A stretch of 64,000 nucleotides of DNA from Pegoplata infirma (GCA_963921195.1 OY992538.1:2604001-2668000), one strand, 5' to 3'. Positions 32,575-45,555 are shown, counted from the stretch's first letter. Program-made: numbers and translations. The notes: generated by a model not told the origin, from the sequence alone.

Positions 32575-32990
32575 ATTTTTAAACCCTCCAATCATAGTAA
32601 GGGGGTATACTAACTTTGTCATTTCGTGTGTAACGCATCGAAATATAGGTCGGGTAACCCATAAAGTGTATATATTATTGACCCATGATCGATTCTAACA
32701 CGTTTTAGGAAAACCCGTCCGTCTGTGGAAAGCGCTATGCAGTCCAAACTAAAATAGCTATACTGCTGAAGTTTGGCAAAAATATGTCTTTTGGTCATAG
32801 GCTGGTTAAGTTCGGAAATTGAATCAGGTGTAGAAAAGTTCTTCCTTGAAGGAGTAAACCAACCTCTAAAAAACGCTATTGTTTTTTTTTGGTTTTCTGT
32901 TAACCAAGTGAAATCTTTTTTGTCCGAAAGCTTTGAATGTCCTGTACTTAAGTCCAGGGGACTAAAATGGGTTTATTTTTTGTAAAGTCC
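32575..32990 (+). mobile_element. Helentron, 3' truncated and diverged
   Basis: 5' text ACCCTCCAATCATAG, CATTTCGTGTGTAACGCATCG, the core near 32685, a nearly lost GTCY run (CCGTCCGTCTG), and body to 'gtccaggggactaaaatggg'. No TGGAGGGTAT or 3' hairpin follows. Confidence 0.65.
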
Positions 32991-33271
32991 AAGTGACTTG
33001 TCACGTGACCTAGTAAGGATCGGTCACTTATTCTGCAGGTTTATGAAAAATATTCTAATTGTTATGAAAATTAATAAATTTTAATTACAAAATTATGTTT
33101 TGAACGGATTTAAATAAAATACATTGGCAAAGCGCTTGCAAAGCACTATTTCAAATTCATACTACTTTATACATAAAAAATAAAGTGCTTTGCCGAGACT
33201 TTTAACATGATAATGTTTTTAGGCTGGTATCTAATTTTAAAAAAAGTTGCAGGACCCCACCTCACTTTAAC

Positions 33272-34645
33272 TACACTCATAAAAATTTGTTAGTATTCCT
33301 TACAAAAAAGTCTGTTACCATTACTAATAAAGTTTTCAATTTGTGCCCGATAACTTTTTCAGTTACCATTACAAACTTTGGTTTTCAAAAATTAGTAATC
33401 TTGAAAATACTAAAAAAATTAGTATTACTAAATTTTTTTGTACAATTTTTGTAAAATGGATTTTAAAACGCGTTTGTAAATAATATTAACTTTTTTTGTA
33501 AAAAAATTGTAAATTGTGTATTTTTAATTTTTGGTATTTGTATACATCATGTAAATTGCGTATTGCGCTTGTTGTCGCCAATAACTATTTCCATACAAGT
33601 CAGTTTTTGTTAGAATTTTCGATCTAAAAAAGAGAAAATATTGAACACATTTTTTTAATACAAAATATACATACTACCATATAAAATTAATTCTTTGAAG
33701 ATTGATGTTGAATAAATTGGTGTACGGTGAACTAAAATAAAAAAATATATACATATCAACATAATGTTTTAAATAGATCACATAAATATACAATTGTTAC
33801 CTGTTGTCATCATTTCCTATTTTGCTTTATTATTCTAAAAATAAAAAACGAGTTACATAATTTTAAACAAAAAATACTTAAAGATTTGGTTACCTGCTAT
33901 GGTTTTTTTGTTGTAATATTTTTTTTGTACATTTTTTTATTCATTTTACCCGTCGCGCGATGTTTACCGATCGAATGTTATTTTGTGACTAAAATATTCA
34001 AAGAAATGCATAAAGTAAGTTACACAAAAATCAACCCTTTATGTGCGTGAGAAAAAAATATTCGTGGATAGCATAAACAAAAAATTCTGCAAGTAAAGAA
34101 GAAAGAAAAAAAAACTGATGTTTTATGGAAATTTTCCATTTGAAAAGGTCGGCATTTTTTTTTTTAATTTTGCATGTCTTCTCTTGTCTCTATTTTTGTT
34201 TTTAAATTGAAAAAAAAAAACTAATGAAGCGTAAATGAATATTAAAAATAATAAACATATTCATACTCATCAAAGCGCAGTTTTATCGTTAAAAAATAAC
34301 TAATAATATATTTTTTTATTTATTTTTTTTTAATTTCCAAATATTTTAATAAAATAAAATATTTTTAATTATAGTGTATAGGTTTTCTAGAGAAAAAAAA
34401 AACGAAATTTACTAACTAATATTGTAAAATTTACAAAATAATTATCAAAAGTTAGTACGATAATTTTTAAAAAATCAACTGAAAAAATTATTAAAAAATC
34501 AGTATAAAATTAATAGTTTGTAAAGCGAGTTTACTAATAAGAATTACTAAAAATTGATTTTTTAGTAGAATTTAGTAAAAAAGTGGTAAAGTTGAGTTAC
34601 AAACCACTTTACAAATTTTTTTACTAACGTATTTTTTTGAGTGTA
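33272..34645. mobile_element. 1.37-kb MITE-like element with TACACTC ends, family M2
   Basis: Left end TACACTCATAAAAATTTGTT; right end AATTTTTTTACTAACG..TTTTTTTGAGTGTA. Subterminal TTAGTA-rich inverted text on both sides. It lies inside copy 2 of the composite repeat; copy 1 lacks it, which supports the boundaries. No ORF. Confidence 0.65.
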
Positions 34646-34933
34646 TATAAGCTAACAGTTAACGAAAAAAAAATAAGAATTACTATTTTCATATTTAGTA
34701 ACTTGGGTTTGTAACTTGAATAATAATTCACCTCGTGGTGAATAAAACCGTTTTTCACCAGCTGGTAAATAAAAAGTAACATAATTATTTGTGAAAAAAA
34801 AAAAAAAAAATTTCATAAAATTTTTTTTTCATCAATTTTTTTTTTTTATCAAATTTTTTTTTTTCTATTTTTTTTTCTAATTTTCATTAATTTTTTTGTT
34901 TTTTCATAAATTTTATTTTTTCATAAATTTTTT

Positions 34934-35545
34934 TTTATACCCTCCTTAGTCATAGGGGGTATATATAAGTTTGTCATTCCGTTTGTAACTCATCGAAATA
35001 TCGGTCTGGGACCCCATAAAGTATATATATTTATGATGCCCGATCGATTTTAAGACATTCTAGCGATGTCTGTCCGTCTGTCTGTGGAAAATGCTATCAC
35101 GGACAAAATATTGCACAGAAATGACTGAAACTTAACATATTTATTGGAAGTTCTCCCGAAAAGTTTGGTATTGCATTTGAGCGATATCGGTTAAGCGGTT
35201 CAAAAGTTATGAACGAAAATGTAAGCACACCTCAAAAATTTCAGTACATTCAACATAACCTAAAAATACAAAATGCTTTAATTCGGCTTCTGGTTGACAT
35301 TTGTGAACATAATTGAACACCAAATGGTATTTAAACAAGTACGAACATATTTGTTGACAAAAAAAGAAAAAAAATCGCGGATTTTTTTTTACCAAAATTT
35401 TTTTTCGCGGAAATTTTTTTTCAAAAAAATTTTTTTTTTCAAAAGTAATTTTCTTTTAAAAAAAGTTTTTTGCAATTATCTTTTTAAAATTGTGGAGGGT
35501 ATCACTACATTCGGCAAGGCCGAATTTAACTTTTTTACTTGTTTT
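34934..35545 (+). mobile_element. Complete short Helentron (612 bp), reference copy
   Basis: TATACCCTCCTTAGTC start, core, only GTCCGTCTGTCTGT in the microsatellite, 'gcgatatcggttaagcgg' body. Ends TGGAGGGTATCAC, hairpin ATTCGGC-aag-GCCGAAT, TTACTTGTTTT. Nearly identical to 58227-58849 and to the split copy at 181-1901, so this subfamily was recently active. Inserted in a T tract. Confidence 0.8.
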
Positions 35546-35875
35546 ATCATATTTTTTTTCATAAAATTTTTTTTATCAAATTTTTTATTACATAAAATTT
35601 TTTATTATCAATTTTTTCTCACCAAAAATTTTTTTTCATCAATTTTTTTTACATCAAAAAATTATTCTTTTCATCAAAAAAATTCATGAAAAATTTTTTT
35701 TCATCAAAAATTTTTTTTCACCAAAAATTTTGTATTCATTAATTTTTTTTGTCATAATTTTGTCTTTCGTGAAAAAAAAAATATTTTTTCCCATTTTTTA
35801 AAAAAAACTACTTTTTCACCAAGTCTAAGCTTTTCACATAACAATTTTCCATTTATTTATCAAATGAACATAAAA

Positions 35876-36040
35876 CAAGTTATAGTGTTATATTCTTCGG
35901 TGCCGAATCTTTTATACTCTCCAAAATGTAAAAACACTTTTTTACACTCACTCACCAAATTGTTTTTTAATAGGGTCCTCGACTGATATTTCAATTCGTT
36001 TTGCGAAGTAATATAACATTATTTTTTCTAAAAAAATTTT
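35876..36040 (-). mobile_element. Very old Helentron remnant
   Basis: Minus orientation: 3' end 'acaagttatag', hairpin text TTCGGTGCCGAA, 'tactctcc', then 'gggtcctcgactgatatttc' from the 5' core. The middle is deleted. Counterpart of 23645-23910. Confidence 0.5.
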
Positions 36041-36137
36041 GCTTTTGCAAGTACACCCAAATCTTTCGCAGAACATTATCATGATTTAATGTTTTGGGCA
36101 AGAGTACACAATTCGCAGGCATTTTTTTTGGAATGGT

Positions 36138-36740
36138 TGGCAGTTTCTGCCTGGGATTTTTATCAATTATGTGGCTGTTAAGTGTGTAAGTGCTTTTTGG
36201 GTGCAGATTCTAAGATGTTTTAAATTTTGTTGAGTCTGAGATATTCTTTCTTTAGAAAAATTCACATTAGGGGTTTTTTTTTTGCAAATATCAAAATTTA
36301 CCTGCTCTAGCCAAAAAGGCCATAAAAAAATATTAAAAATTGCATTTTTACTTTTTCGCTTTCGTCAAAAAAATTCCCACACCAAACGAGATGAAAGTTG
36401 GTCTATATTTTCTTAGTTTAATTAAAACTAAGAAAATATGAGACTCAAACTATGCGTAGGGAAAGCTATTTATGGTCAAAATACCGAATGCTTTTTGGAC
36501 GGACTTTTTTGATTCTTTCAGAATTAAAATTTGGCGGTTTAACCCTTAACTGCATAACGTTAACTATTTATAACGTCAACTTTAGCAGCATGTAGCTCCA
36601 AAAGTAAAAGTCTGGGCGGCTTGAGTTTTTGGACCCACAGCTGCATATGTGGGTCCCCTTCGTATTTATCTGCCTAGGTGAGACAGGGTTAACAGCATTT
36701 GGATTTTTTTCGATGTCTTTAAATTAGAGGTTTTGTATAT
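36138..36740. other. Unassigned DNA with two small hairpins
   Basis: Hairpin at 36401-36445 (arms around TATTTTCTTAGTTT) and at 36631-36656 (GGACCCACA / TGTGGGTCC). No ORF or internal match recognised. Confidence 0.4.
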
Positions 36741-38866
36741 GGTGGTTTTCGTGTCAACTGACACAACTTTTGAAACCGATGTCTTCCGACCGGGATGAAA
36801 TTTTCACCAAGGTTAGTCCTATTGGATAGTAGTCCAGACACAATTTTTCAACGAGATCGGTCAAGAACTCTCTGAGTTAGAGGGGGTCGAAATTTGACAT
36901 TTTGGCCAAAGAGGTGTTGATTCTCATCCATGTAACTTCTTACCTATTGTTTTTAGCAAAATGTGTCCCAAAGAGTTTAGATAGCTATTTCTTCAGTCTT
37001 TCGAAAAAAAAAATATAAAAAAAATAAAAAAAAAAATTTTGATTTTTTTTCTTAAAAATCCAAAACTTTTTTGACTTTTTCCTCAAAATGGGCCCTTTTT
37101 TTTTTAATTCAAAAGAAAGCTTATGTGATTTCCTTTAAGAGCTGTGGGGTCGCTTAGTGGGATGCGAGTGGGATTTCTATGAAAAAAAAATTTTTTTAAC
37201 TTTGGAGCACAAAAAACCGTTCTTCAATTTGCACTATTAGGCGTGGGATAGCTAACCAGCTTTCGATTTCGATCCGCGATACCCTCTAATTTTTTTATGT
37301 TCGAAAAAGAAAGCACAAGCCAATAAATGAGGGCGGTGGGGAGGAGCCATATGGCCCCTCAGTGGGGTCAAAGTTGGGCGTAAAGAGGTAAACATCCTCA
37401 AAAAGCCCCAAAACTCCCCTAGAAACGCCCCTGGAGGGGTGCAATGTGAGACCGACCTCCAATAATTTTCTGCCCCCAACATTTTTCTTGAACATACCTT
37501 ACCCCTATTTCCACTTCCTAAGGAGGCTCCCATACAAAATGACATTTTTGTAAAATTCGCTCCTACCGCTCTAACTGTCCATAGGGTGCCCCTAGAGAAG
37601 TAAAATGTATGACCGACCCCCAATATTTTTTCAACTCCAACATTTTCTCAGAATATATCTACCCTTTATTTTCAACTCTTAAGGGGGTCCCCATACATTT
37701 TTTTTTATTAGTTTTTAAAAATACATGTTTTTATAATGTATGGGAGCCCCTTAGGGAGTGGAGATAGGGTGTTATGATGTTCGGACAAAATGTTGGTAAC
37801 TAAAAAATAATTGGGGTTGGTCGTAATTTTTGCCTTTCTAGGAGGCACGGTAGGGGCGGTAGGAGCTGGTTTAATAAAACAAATTTATAAAAAATAAAAG
37901 AAATGTATGGGGACCACCTTAAGGGTTAAAGATACATTGTAGGTATGTTTGCAAAAAATGTTGGAATTAATAAAATAATGGAGGTCGGTCATACATTTGG
38001 CCCCACTAGGGGCACTTTAGGATAAGTTAGAATGGTAGGATCAAATTTTTTAAAAATGGTTTGTATGGGAGCCCCCTTAGGAAATGGAAATAGGGGTAAG
38101 GTATGTTCAAGAAAAATGTTGGGGGCAGAAAATTATTGGAGGTCGGTCTCACATTGCACCCCTCCAGGGGCGTTTCTAGGGGAGTTTTGGGGCTTTTTGA
38201 GGATTTTTACCTCTTTACGCCCAACTTTGACCCCAATGAGGGGCCATATGGCCCCTCCCCACCACCCCCATTTTTTGGGTCGTGCTTTCTTTTTCGAACC
38301 TAAAAAAATTAGAGGGAATTGCGGATCGAAATCGAAAACTGGTTAGCTATCCCACGCCTAATAGTGCAAATTGAAGAACCGTTTTTTGTGTTCCAAAGAT
38401 AAAAAAAAAAAATTTCATAGATATCCCACTCGCATCCCACTAAGCGACCCCACAGATCTTAAAGGAAATCGCCTAGGCTTTCTTTTGAATCAAAAAAAAA
38501 AAAAAAAAAGGCCCAATTTGAGGAAAAAGTCAAAAAATTTTGGATTTTTAAGAAAAAAAATCAAAAATTTTTTTTTTATTTTTTTTTTATATTTTTTTCC
38601 GAAAGACTAAAGAAATAGCTATCTAAACTCTTTGGGACACATTTTGCTAAAAACAATAGGTAAGAAGTTACATGGATGAGAATCAACACCTCTTTGGCTA
38701 AAATGTCAAATTTCGACCCCCTCTAACTCAGAGAGTTCTTGACCGATCTCGTTGAAAAATTGTGTCTGAACTAAGTACTATCCAATAGGACTAACCTTGG
38801 TGCAAATTTCATCCCGATCGGAAGACATCGGTTTCAAAAGTTGTGTCAGTTGACACGAAAACCCCC
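36741..38866. mobile_element. Long palindromic foldback element, family FBa, copy 2
   Basis: Ends GGTGGTTTTCGTGTCAACTG and its complement (…GAAAACCCCC); arms of ~0.95 kb around ~37800. The asymmetric loop matches that of copy 1 (7266-9406) in reverse, so the two copies lie in opposite orientation 27 kb apart. Flanks TATAT / ATATA. Internal ORFs on both strands mirror each other and are not genes. Confidence 0.82.
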
Positions 38867-40575
38867 ATATATATAGCTAATATCTATATTCTATTAGACC
38901 TAAACGTTTTTTATGGCCAATTTATGTTTCATAATCTCACATTCTTAGCAACATTAACCTTTTAGATTTCAAAAATAGTCATACTTACCCATACAAATAC
39001 ATTAATACTACACAAATCAGGATGAACAAAAAAGGATAAAATTTACACCCAAACATTTTGGCTAAGTGAATATTTGTATACTTATGGTATGTATGTATGT
39101 ATGTTGTCAGTGTATGCGTGGTGTGGCTACACACAATATTTTATACCAGTTTGTTGCTTTTGTTTTCTTATTTTTCTACATCTGATGGAGAAAATAAATT
39201 TAGCGCGTAATCGGGATTTAATGTATATTTCACAGGCTTTTTGTTTTGGTTTTGTTGTTCTTAGTCGTTTTGTGGGTTCCACAGAACAAACCGAAACGAA
39301 AAAAAGGACACTAGTGCTAACAACCTTGTTGTTAGGCATGTCTTAGGCTTTTTGGCTTTTTCGGTAAATAGAGTCGGTCGGTGTGTGTGTGCCCTTAAGT
39401 ATGGTGAGTGTCTCTAAGCTGTCATATCTAAAATCTAAATCCGCATAAATGCTGTCAATTAAAAAGAATAATTTTCATGATATTCATCACGTACAATTTA
39501 CAATAAAATAAAGGACAAAAGAGGCTCAACACACAATGACAATGGCATTGAAAAAAATAGTAACAATGGCCATAAAATATTTTGTTAAATTTAACAACCG
39601 ACATATTAATGAGGATTAACACTGTAGTGGTTGCACAATTGATAAAGGGCTTATACTTATACATACAGTACAACAAATCATCTCTGTCGAAAAAACAAAA
39701 AAAAAAAAAACTGTATTTGAAATGCATTAAATGTTTTAAATATTTCATTTCCAATTTCTGATAGTAATTCGCACAATGAATTTTCCAAAACAAAAAAAAT
39801 AAGAGGAATAAACATTTAAATTGTTAAGCTACTTGTCAATATATGCCAATATATATTCCTATGCTGAAGTTTTCAAGTCAATGTCACATTTTATCATTGG
39901 TTTTTCACTTGACACGTTTGTGTGAGTTTGTATGTGACCATACGAACGAGTATGTATGAACGACCGACCATACGTTTGGTCTACCCGCCTGACTGGCTCA
40001 ATATAAAATGACATCAGCATCATTATTATCAATGTTAAAAACAATAAGGACAACGACAGGAGCAATGTCGTCATGGTTTTTAATGTTACGAAAATGTTTT
40101 ATTATGTATGTATGTCCAACAAAACGAAAAAAAAAGTGAAACAAATTTTTTAAAATAACTATGATAATTTTTTTTGTAGCTACTCGTATGTACATTAATA
40201 TCGTGAACAAAAAACCCGAAATGCACATGAATAAATACTTTAATACATGCTATGGACGCATACTCTTTTACTTATTATTATACCCAGCCAGAAATTGCCA
40301 ATGGTACAAAAAATTATGTACCTACTAACAGAACATTGGGGACACAAAAAATAATACGCTTTGGAGAAATAATAAATGTACTGGTAAAGCACTGGGTATA
40401 CAAAAAATAAATGAATTTTCGAAAAAATGCACTGAAAAAAGCTTCGTGAAAATAAAGAAAATCGACATAAGCTTAATGAAAAATGACTCACGTTTTCAAC
40501 TGAAGACAGGTTTCATTTGATCAATGAAACTGGTGTCATTAAAATTCCATTCAATGAAAACGTACATGGAAATAT
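38867..40575. other. Longest apparently unique stretch
   Basis: About 1.7 kb without recognised repeats apart from short GTAT/TGTG runs (39095, 39382) and ATGTATGT near 40105. ORFs of 70-112 codons overlap on both strands (39074-39346 and 39127-39339; 39455-39793) with no recognisable domain. This is a candidate for host intergenic or intron sequence. Confidence 0.35.
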
Positions 40576-40796
40576 TGTGCTCGATTCTGGAATACGATTT
40601 CACCATTCACCTAATTTTTAAAAATTTGATATTCTTTCGAGTTTTAAGACTTTTAAATTTGTTCTTGTAATTATTAAAGATATTAACTAGATCTTTAATT
40701 GTTACAAGAAAAAATTTTAAGATCTTAAAACTCGAAAGAATATCAAATTTTTAAAAATTGGGTGATTGGTGAAGTCGTATTCGAGAATCGAGCACA
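40576..40796. mobile_element. 221-bp palindromic MITE
   Basis: Ends TGTGCTCGATTCTGGAATAC and complement GTATTCGAGAATCGAGCACA. The arms pair over ~75 bp ('tcgagttttaagac') and beyond with few mismatches. The target duplication is not clear. Confidence 0.7.
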
Positions 40797-42689
40797 TTAA
40801 AAATATTCTCAGCACTTGTTTAATGAAGTTTTTTTTTTTTAAATTTATGAAAGTATTCATTGATTAAATGTAAAATAGCAAAATTCATTGCAAAAAAAAA
40901 TTTTTTTTCTTTTAGGATATATATGGGGCATTCCATGTGAAATCGGACACTTTGAAAAACTTTTTTTTTAGATTTTCCCAATTTGCTTACAGTTTTTAGT
41001 ACCCTTCGAAAACTCCTTCGTGGTAAATTTTCAGATTTTTTTGATGACCCGTTCAAAAGATATCGAATTTTTAAAAATTGGTAGTTTGTTCCTTTACTCA
41101 AACTTCTTTTAATCATAACTTCTTCAATAATGGTCCAAATTTCAATTTTTTTTTTTCAAAATTTTTGTTTTTCTAAGTACTTTCTAAAAAAAAAACCCAA
41201 AAAATTCTTAAAAGCGCTCTAGTATGCGATTTTTAAGTTTTAAAATTTAAATCTCATTTTTGAAACTGTTTGTACTCTTCGATTTTTTTGTAATTTTTTT
41301 GTGTAAAACTTCTATCAATTCTACAAATTTTTTGCCCAGGACGATCGTGGGATAACGATTATTACTATTTTTTTAAATTTTTTGAAAAAATTTTATTGTA
41401 ATTTTCCAATCTTAAAATCATTTCTACTGCTCCAACGGTGCGTCATAGAGGGGTCCTTTATAAGACCGACCCCCATTAATTTTTACGTCTTAACATTTCT
41501 TTGGAACAAACTAATACCCTATCTCCAATTTCTAAGGGGGCTCCCACACAAAACGACATTTTTTAAAATTTGTTCCAACCGCTCTAACTGCCCTAATAGT
41601 GCCCTTAGAGCAACAAAATGTATGACTGACCCACAATATTTTTTTAGTCCAAACATTTTCTCTGAACACACCTACCCTCTATCTTTAACTGTTAAGGCGG
41701 TCCCCATACAATTTTTTTTTATTTTTTGTAAATTTGTTTAATTTAATAAGCTTCTACCGGTCCAATGGTGCGTCCGAGAGGGGTCATTAGTGAGACCGAC
41801 CCCCATTTATTTTTACCCTACAATATTTTTACAAAACATACCTACGCCCTATCTCCACTCCCTAAGTAGGCTCCCATACAAATAACAGTTGGAGCAAATT
41901 TTATAAAAATGTAATTTTGTATGGGAGCCTACTTAGGGAGTGGAGATAGGGCGTAGGTATGTTTTGAAAAAATGTTGTAGGGTAAAAATAAATGGGGGTC
42001 GGTCTCACTAATGACCCCTCTCGGACGCACCATTGGACCGGTAGAAGCTGATTAAATTAAACAAATTTACAAAAAATAAAAAAAATTGTATGGGGACCGC
42101 CTTAACAGTTAAAGATAGAGGGTAGGTGTGTTCAGAGAAAATGTTTGGACTAAAAAAATATTGTGGGTCAGTCATACATTTTGTTGCTCTAAGGGCACTA
42201 TTAGGGCAGTTAGAGCGGTTGGAACAAATTTTAAAAAATGTCGTTTTGTGTGGGAGCCCCCTTAGAAATTGGAGATAGGGTATTAGTTTGTTCCAAAGAA
42301 ATGTTAAGACGTAAAAATTAATGGGGGTCGGTCTTATAAAGGACCCCTCTATGACGCACCGTTGGAGCAGTAGAAATGATTTTAAGATCGGAAAATTACA
42401 ATAAAATTTTTTCAAAAAATTTTAAAAAATAGTAATAATCGTTATCCCACGATCGTCCTGGGCAAAAAATTTGTAGAATTGATAGAAGTTTTACACAAAA
42501 AAAATACAAAAAAATCGAAGAGTACAAACAGTTTCAAAAATGAGATTTAAATTTTAAAACTTAACAAGTAAGAAAGCTATATTCGGCTGTGCCGAATCTT
42601 TAAATACCCTCCACCAATGTAATGATTTAAAAACAAAAAAGTTTGTTTTATTTATACCACAAGAAATAAAAAAGTACCAAAAAGTGTAC

Positions 42690-43470
42690 TTTCGGTACTT
42701 TTAATAAAAGGTACTTTTAATGAAAGGTACTTTTTATAAAAGGTACTTTTTATATAAGGTACTTTTTATGAGAGGTACTTTTTATAAAAAGTACTTTTTA
42801 TAAAAGGTACTTTTTATAAAAAAATGTACTTTTTATAAAAAAAGGTACTTTTTATAAAAAGAGGTACATTTTATAAAAGGTACTTATTATAAAAGGTACT
42901 TTTATAAATGGTACTTTTTATAAAAAGTAATTTTATAAAAGGTACTTTTTATAAAAGGTACTTTTTATAAAAGGTACTTTTTATAAAAGGTACTTTTTAT
43001 AAAAGGTACTTTTAATAAAATGTACTTTTTATAAAAGGTACTTTTTATAAAAGGTACTTTTTTTAAAAGCTACTTTTTTTAAAAGCTACTTTTTTAAAAG
43101 GTACTTTTTATAAAAGGTACTTTTTATAAAAGGAACTTTTTATAAAAGGTACTTTTTATAAAAGGTACTTTTTATAAAAGGTACTTTTTATAAAAGGTAC
43201 TTTTTTTAAAAGGTACTTTTTTTAAAAGGTACTTTTTATAAAAGGTACTTTTTATAAAAGGTACTTTTAATAAAAGGTACTTTCTATAAAAGATACATTT
43301 TATTAAAGGTACTTTTTATAAAAGGTACTTTTTATAAAAGGTACTTTGTATCAAAGGCACTTTTTATAAAAGGTACTTTTTATAAAAGGTATTTTTCATA
43401 AAAGGTTCTTTTTATAAAAAGTACTTTTTATAAAGGAACCTTTTATAAAAGGTACTTTTTGAAAACGGTA
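42690..43470 (-). repeat. 16-bp tandem array ACTTTTTATAAAAGGT (about 49 units)
   Basis: Complement of the array at 27195-27655, with longer length and scattered variants (ACTTTTTTTAAAAG, lost bases). Confidence 0.9.
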
Positions 43471-43539
43471 CTGAATTTTCAGAAAGTACTTGTTCCAAAA
43501 TGTTTTATTTCACTAAAGGATCCTACATTCTAAATTTCA

Positions 43540-44460
43540 GGTTTGAATAACCATTATTTCAGTAAATAAAAAAAAAGTACCAAAAGTACTATTTTACCCA
43601 TTTTACCCCCGTAGAATCAACATTGACAAAACCCGAGCCTTAGTGAATCTTTTTTCCGGAAGGTAAACCGACATTGCAAATTTCAATTTTCTAGTACCAT
43701 TATTTAAGGAAATATAAAATGTAACAAAAGTACATATGTTTACCCTTTTTACCCTATTAGAAACATCATTGGCAAAAACCCAGCCTTAGGGGATCTATAT
43801 TCCGGGAGGTGAACATACAGTCCCAATTTCAAGTCTATGTGACAATTTTTTAAGGAAATATAAAAGGTACCAAAAGTACAGATTTTTTCCCTTTTTACCC
43901 TCTTAGAATCAACATTGGCAATAATCCAGCCGTACTGGATCTACATATATTCTAGGATGTGAACATACTGTCCAAATTTCAAGTTTCTATGACCATTATT
44001 TCAGGAGATATTAAAAGCACCAAAAGTATTTTTTTTACCCTTTTGACCCCCTTAGAATCAACACTGGCAAAAATCCAGCCTTAATGGATCTATATTCCGG
44101 GAGGTGAACATACAGTCCAAATTTCAAGTCTCTATGATCATTATATCAGGAGATTTAAAAAGTACCAAAAGTACAGTTTTTTACCCTTTTTACCCCCTTA
44201 CCATTGGCAAAACTCCAGCCATAGTGGATCTATATTGCGGGAGGGTAACATACAGTCCAAATTTCAAGTTTCTATGACCATTATATCGGGAGATATAAAA
44301 AGTACCAAAAGTACAGTTTTTTACCCATTTTACCCCCTTAGAATCAACATTGGCAAAAATCCAGCCTTAGTGGATCTTTATTCCGGGGCGTCAACCTACA
44401 GTCCAAATTTCAAGTTTCTAACTTTAGCGGTTTGGGCTGGGCGATGATGAATGTGTATGT
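43540..44460 (-). repeat. 146-bp tandem repeat array (about 6 units)
   Basis: Complement of the array at 26094-27140, recognised by 'ccaaatttcaagt', 'ggcaaaaatccagcc' and 'accaaaagtacag' in each unit. Units are diverged and some have small deletions (near 44200). Confidence 0.85.
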
Positions 44461-45555
44461 CAGTCAGTCACATTACTCTTTTATATATATAGATTTTCCG
44501 GATTTGGGCGATTTTTGCCATAAAGTTTATTTCTGTCTTTTATTATTTAATAAATTTATTTTTTTTAAATAAAAATATATTTTTTTTAAGAAATCTGAAC
44601 AAAATTGAATTTTGGCGATATTTTACATCCGAGTTTGCGACAAAGCCAAAAAAAGTCTGGCAACCCCGTTAATATGACGAAGCAAAAAAACGGACACACA
44701 CACATGCTTTGTACATAAAAATAACAATTAATTTTTTTATTATTACTTAACGAACTTTTTTTTAATTAAATTTAGATTTTGTTTTACATATTTTAAAGTT
44801 TTTTTGTAAACATTTTTTTCTTTTTCTCCGTTTTTTTTTTTCATTTCCGTATTCTTTGTTATGTATGTATCTACACAAAATATGAATTAATTTAGGGTTA
44901 TGATGAAAATCACTAAGAGTTTTTTCAGTAATTCACTCATAACTTTTAAAGTACTTAACCGATTTCAAAAAAAAATACACTAGTTTTTGCCTGGATAAAT
45001 TCCGCAACTTTTGGTACCCCAAGCGTTAAAATCGGTTCCGGATTATTGCCAAAAACGTGATTTCAACAGACAGACAGACAGACGGACGGACAGACAGACA
45101 GACAGACGGACATCGTTAGATCGACTTAAAATCGATCAAGGATCATGAATATATATACTTTATGGGGTCCTAAACCAATATTTCAATGTGTTACATACGG
45201 AATGACAAACTTATATATACCCTCTATCACCAGAGTGGAGGGTATAAAAATCGCATACTAGAGCGCTTTTAAGAATTTTTTGGGATTTTTTTTTAGAAAG
45301 CACTTAGAAAAACAAAAATTTTGAAAAAAAAAAATTTGAAATTTGGACCATTCTTGAAGAAGTTATGATTAAAAGAAGTTTGAGTAAAGGAACAAACTAC
45401 CAATTTTTAAAAATTCGATATCTTTTGAACGGGTCATCAAAAAATCTGAAAAGTTACCACAAAGGAGTTTTCGAAGGGTACTAAAAACTGTAAACAAATT
45501 GGGAAAATCTAAAAAAAAAGTTTTTCAAAGTGTCCGATTTCACATGGAATGCCCC

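Larger units (their letters stand above)
33201..36137 (+). repeat. T-rich composite repeat, copy 2, with nested insertions
   Basis: Same order as 21781-24014: TTTAACATGATAATGTTTTT, 'aggctggtatctaatttt', hairpins CACCTCGTGGTG and CACCAGCTGGTA (34729-34766), and T-rich CATCAATTTTTT-like tract. Then come an old Helentron remnant, 'aacattatcatgattta' and 'agagtacacaattcgcaggc'. The insertions differ between copies: here a 1.37-kb MITE (33272) and a Helentron in the T tract (34934). Confidence 0.6.
42650..44493 (-). mobile_element. Helitron copy, 3' truncated, innermost layer of the nest
   Basis: 5' end TCTATATATATAAAAGAG at 44493, preceded (on the minus strand) by A, then a short TGAC run, the 146-bp array and the 16-bp array. 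The CCGGTA hairpin and CTAG end of the sister copy are missing. The sequence passes from the array into Helentron 3' text near 42620-42680, so the left boundary is approximate. Confidence 0.75.
42563..45249 (-). mobile_element. Helentron nested in FBb and itself carrying a Helitron
   Basis: Minus orientation: 5' end GGTATA at 45249, core with (GTCT/GTCC)n at 45070-45110, body to ~44500. The 3' end (42563-42612) has TGGAGGGTAT, hairpin ATTCGGC-aca-GCCGAAT and ACTTGTT. The intervening ~1.85 kb is Helitron sequence. Target was an A/T-rich spot in a foldback arm. Confidence 0.78.
40925..45555. mobile_element. Foldback FBb copy interrupted by a Helentron; outermost layer of a three-level nest
   Basis: Ends GGGGCATTCCATGTGAAATC and complement, flanked by TATAT / ATATA. 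Left arm 40925-41880; right arm 41918-42562 plus 45250-45555; loop about 40 bp near 41890. Removing 42563-45249 restores a ~1.95-kb palindrome, because 'aaaactta' and 'aaaatcgc' rejoin as in the left arm. Identical ORFs appear on opposite strands (41382 and 42008) only because of the palindrome. Confidence 0.85.

Noticed and set aside
39074..39346. Overlapping 90- and 70-codon ORFs on both strands in apparently unique DNA
   Set aside because: Low-complexity composition, no domain, no splice or start context that convinces; possible but unsupported.
41382..42415. Two ORFs on opposite strands encode the same 119-135-residue protein (41382-41741 plus, 42008-42415 minus)
   Set aside because: They are the two arms of a palindromic foldback; the frame is open by chance and no domain is recognisable.
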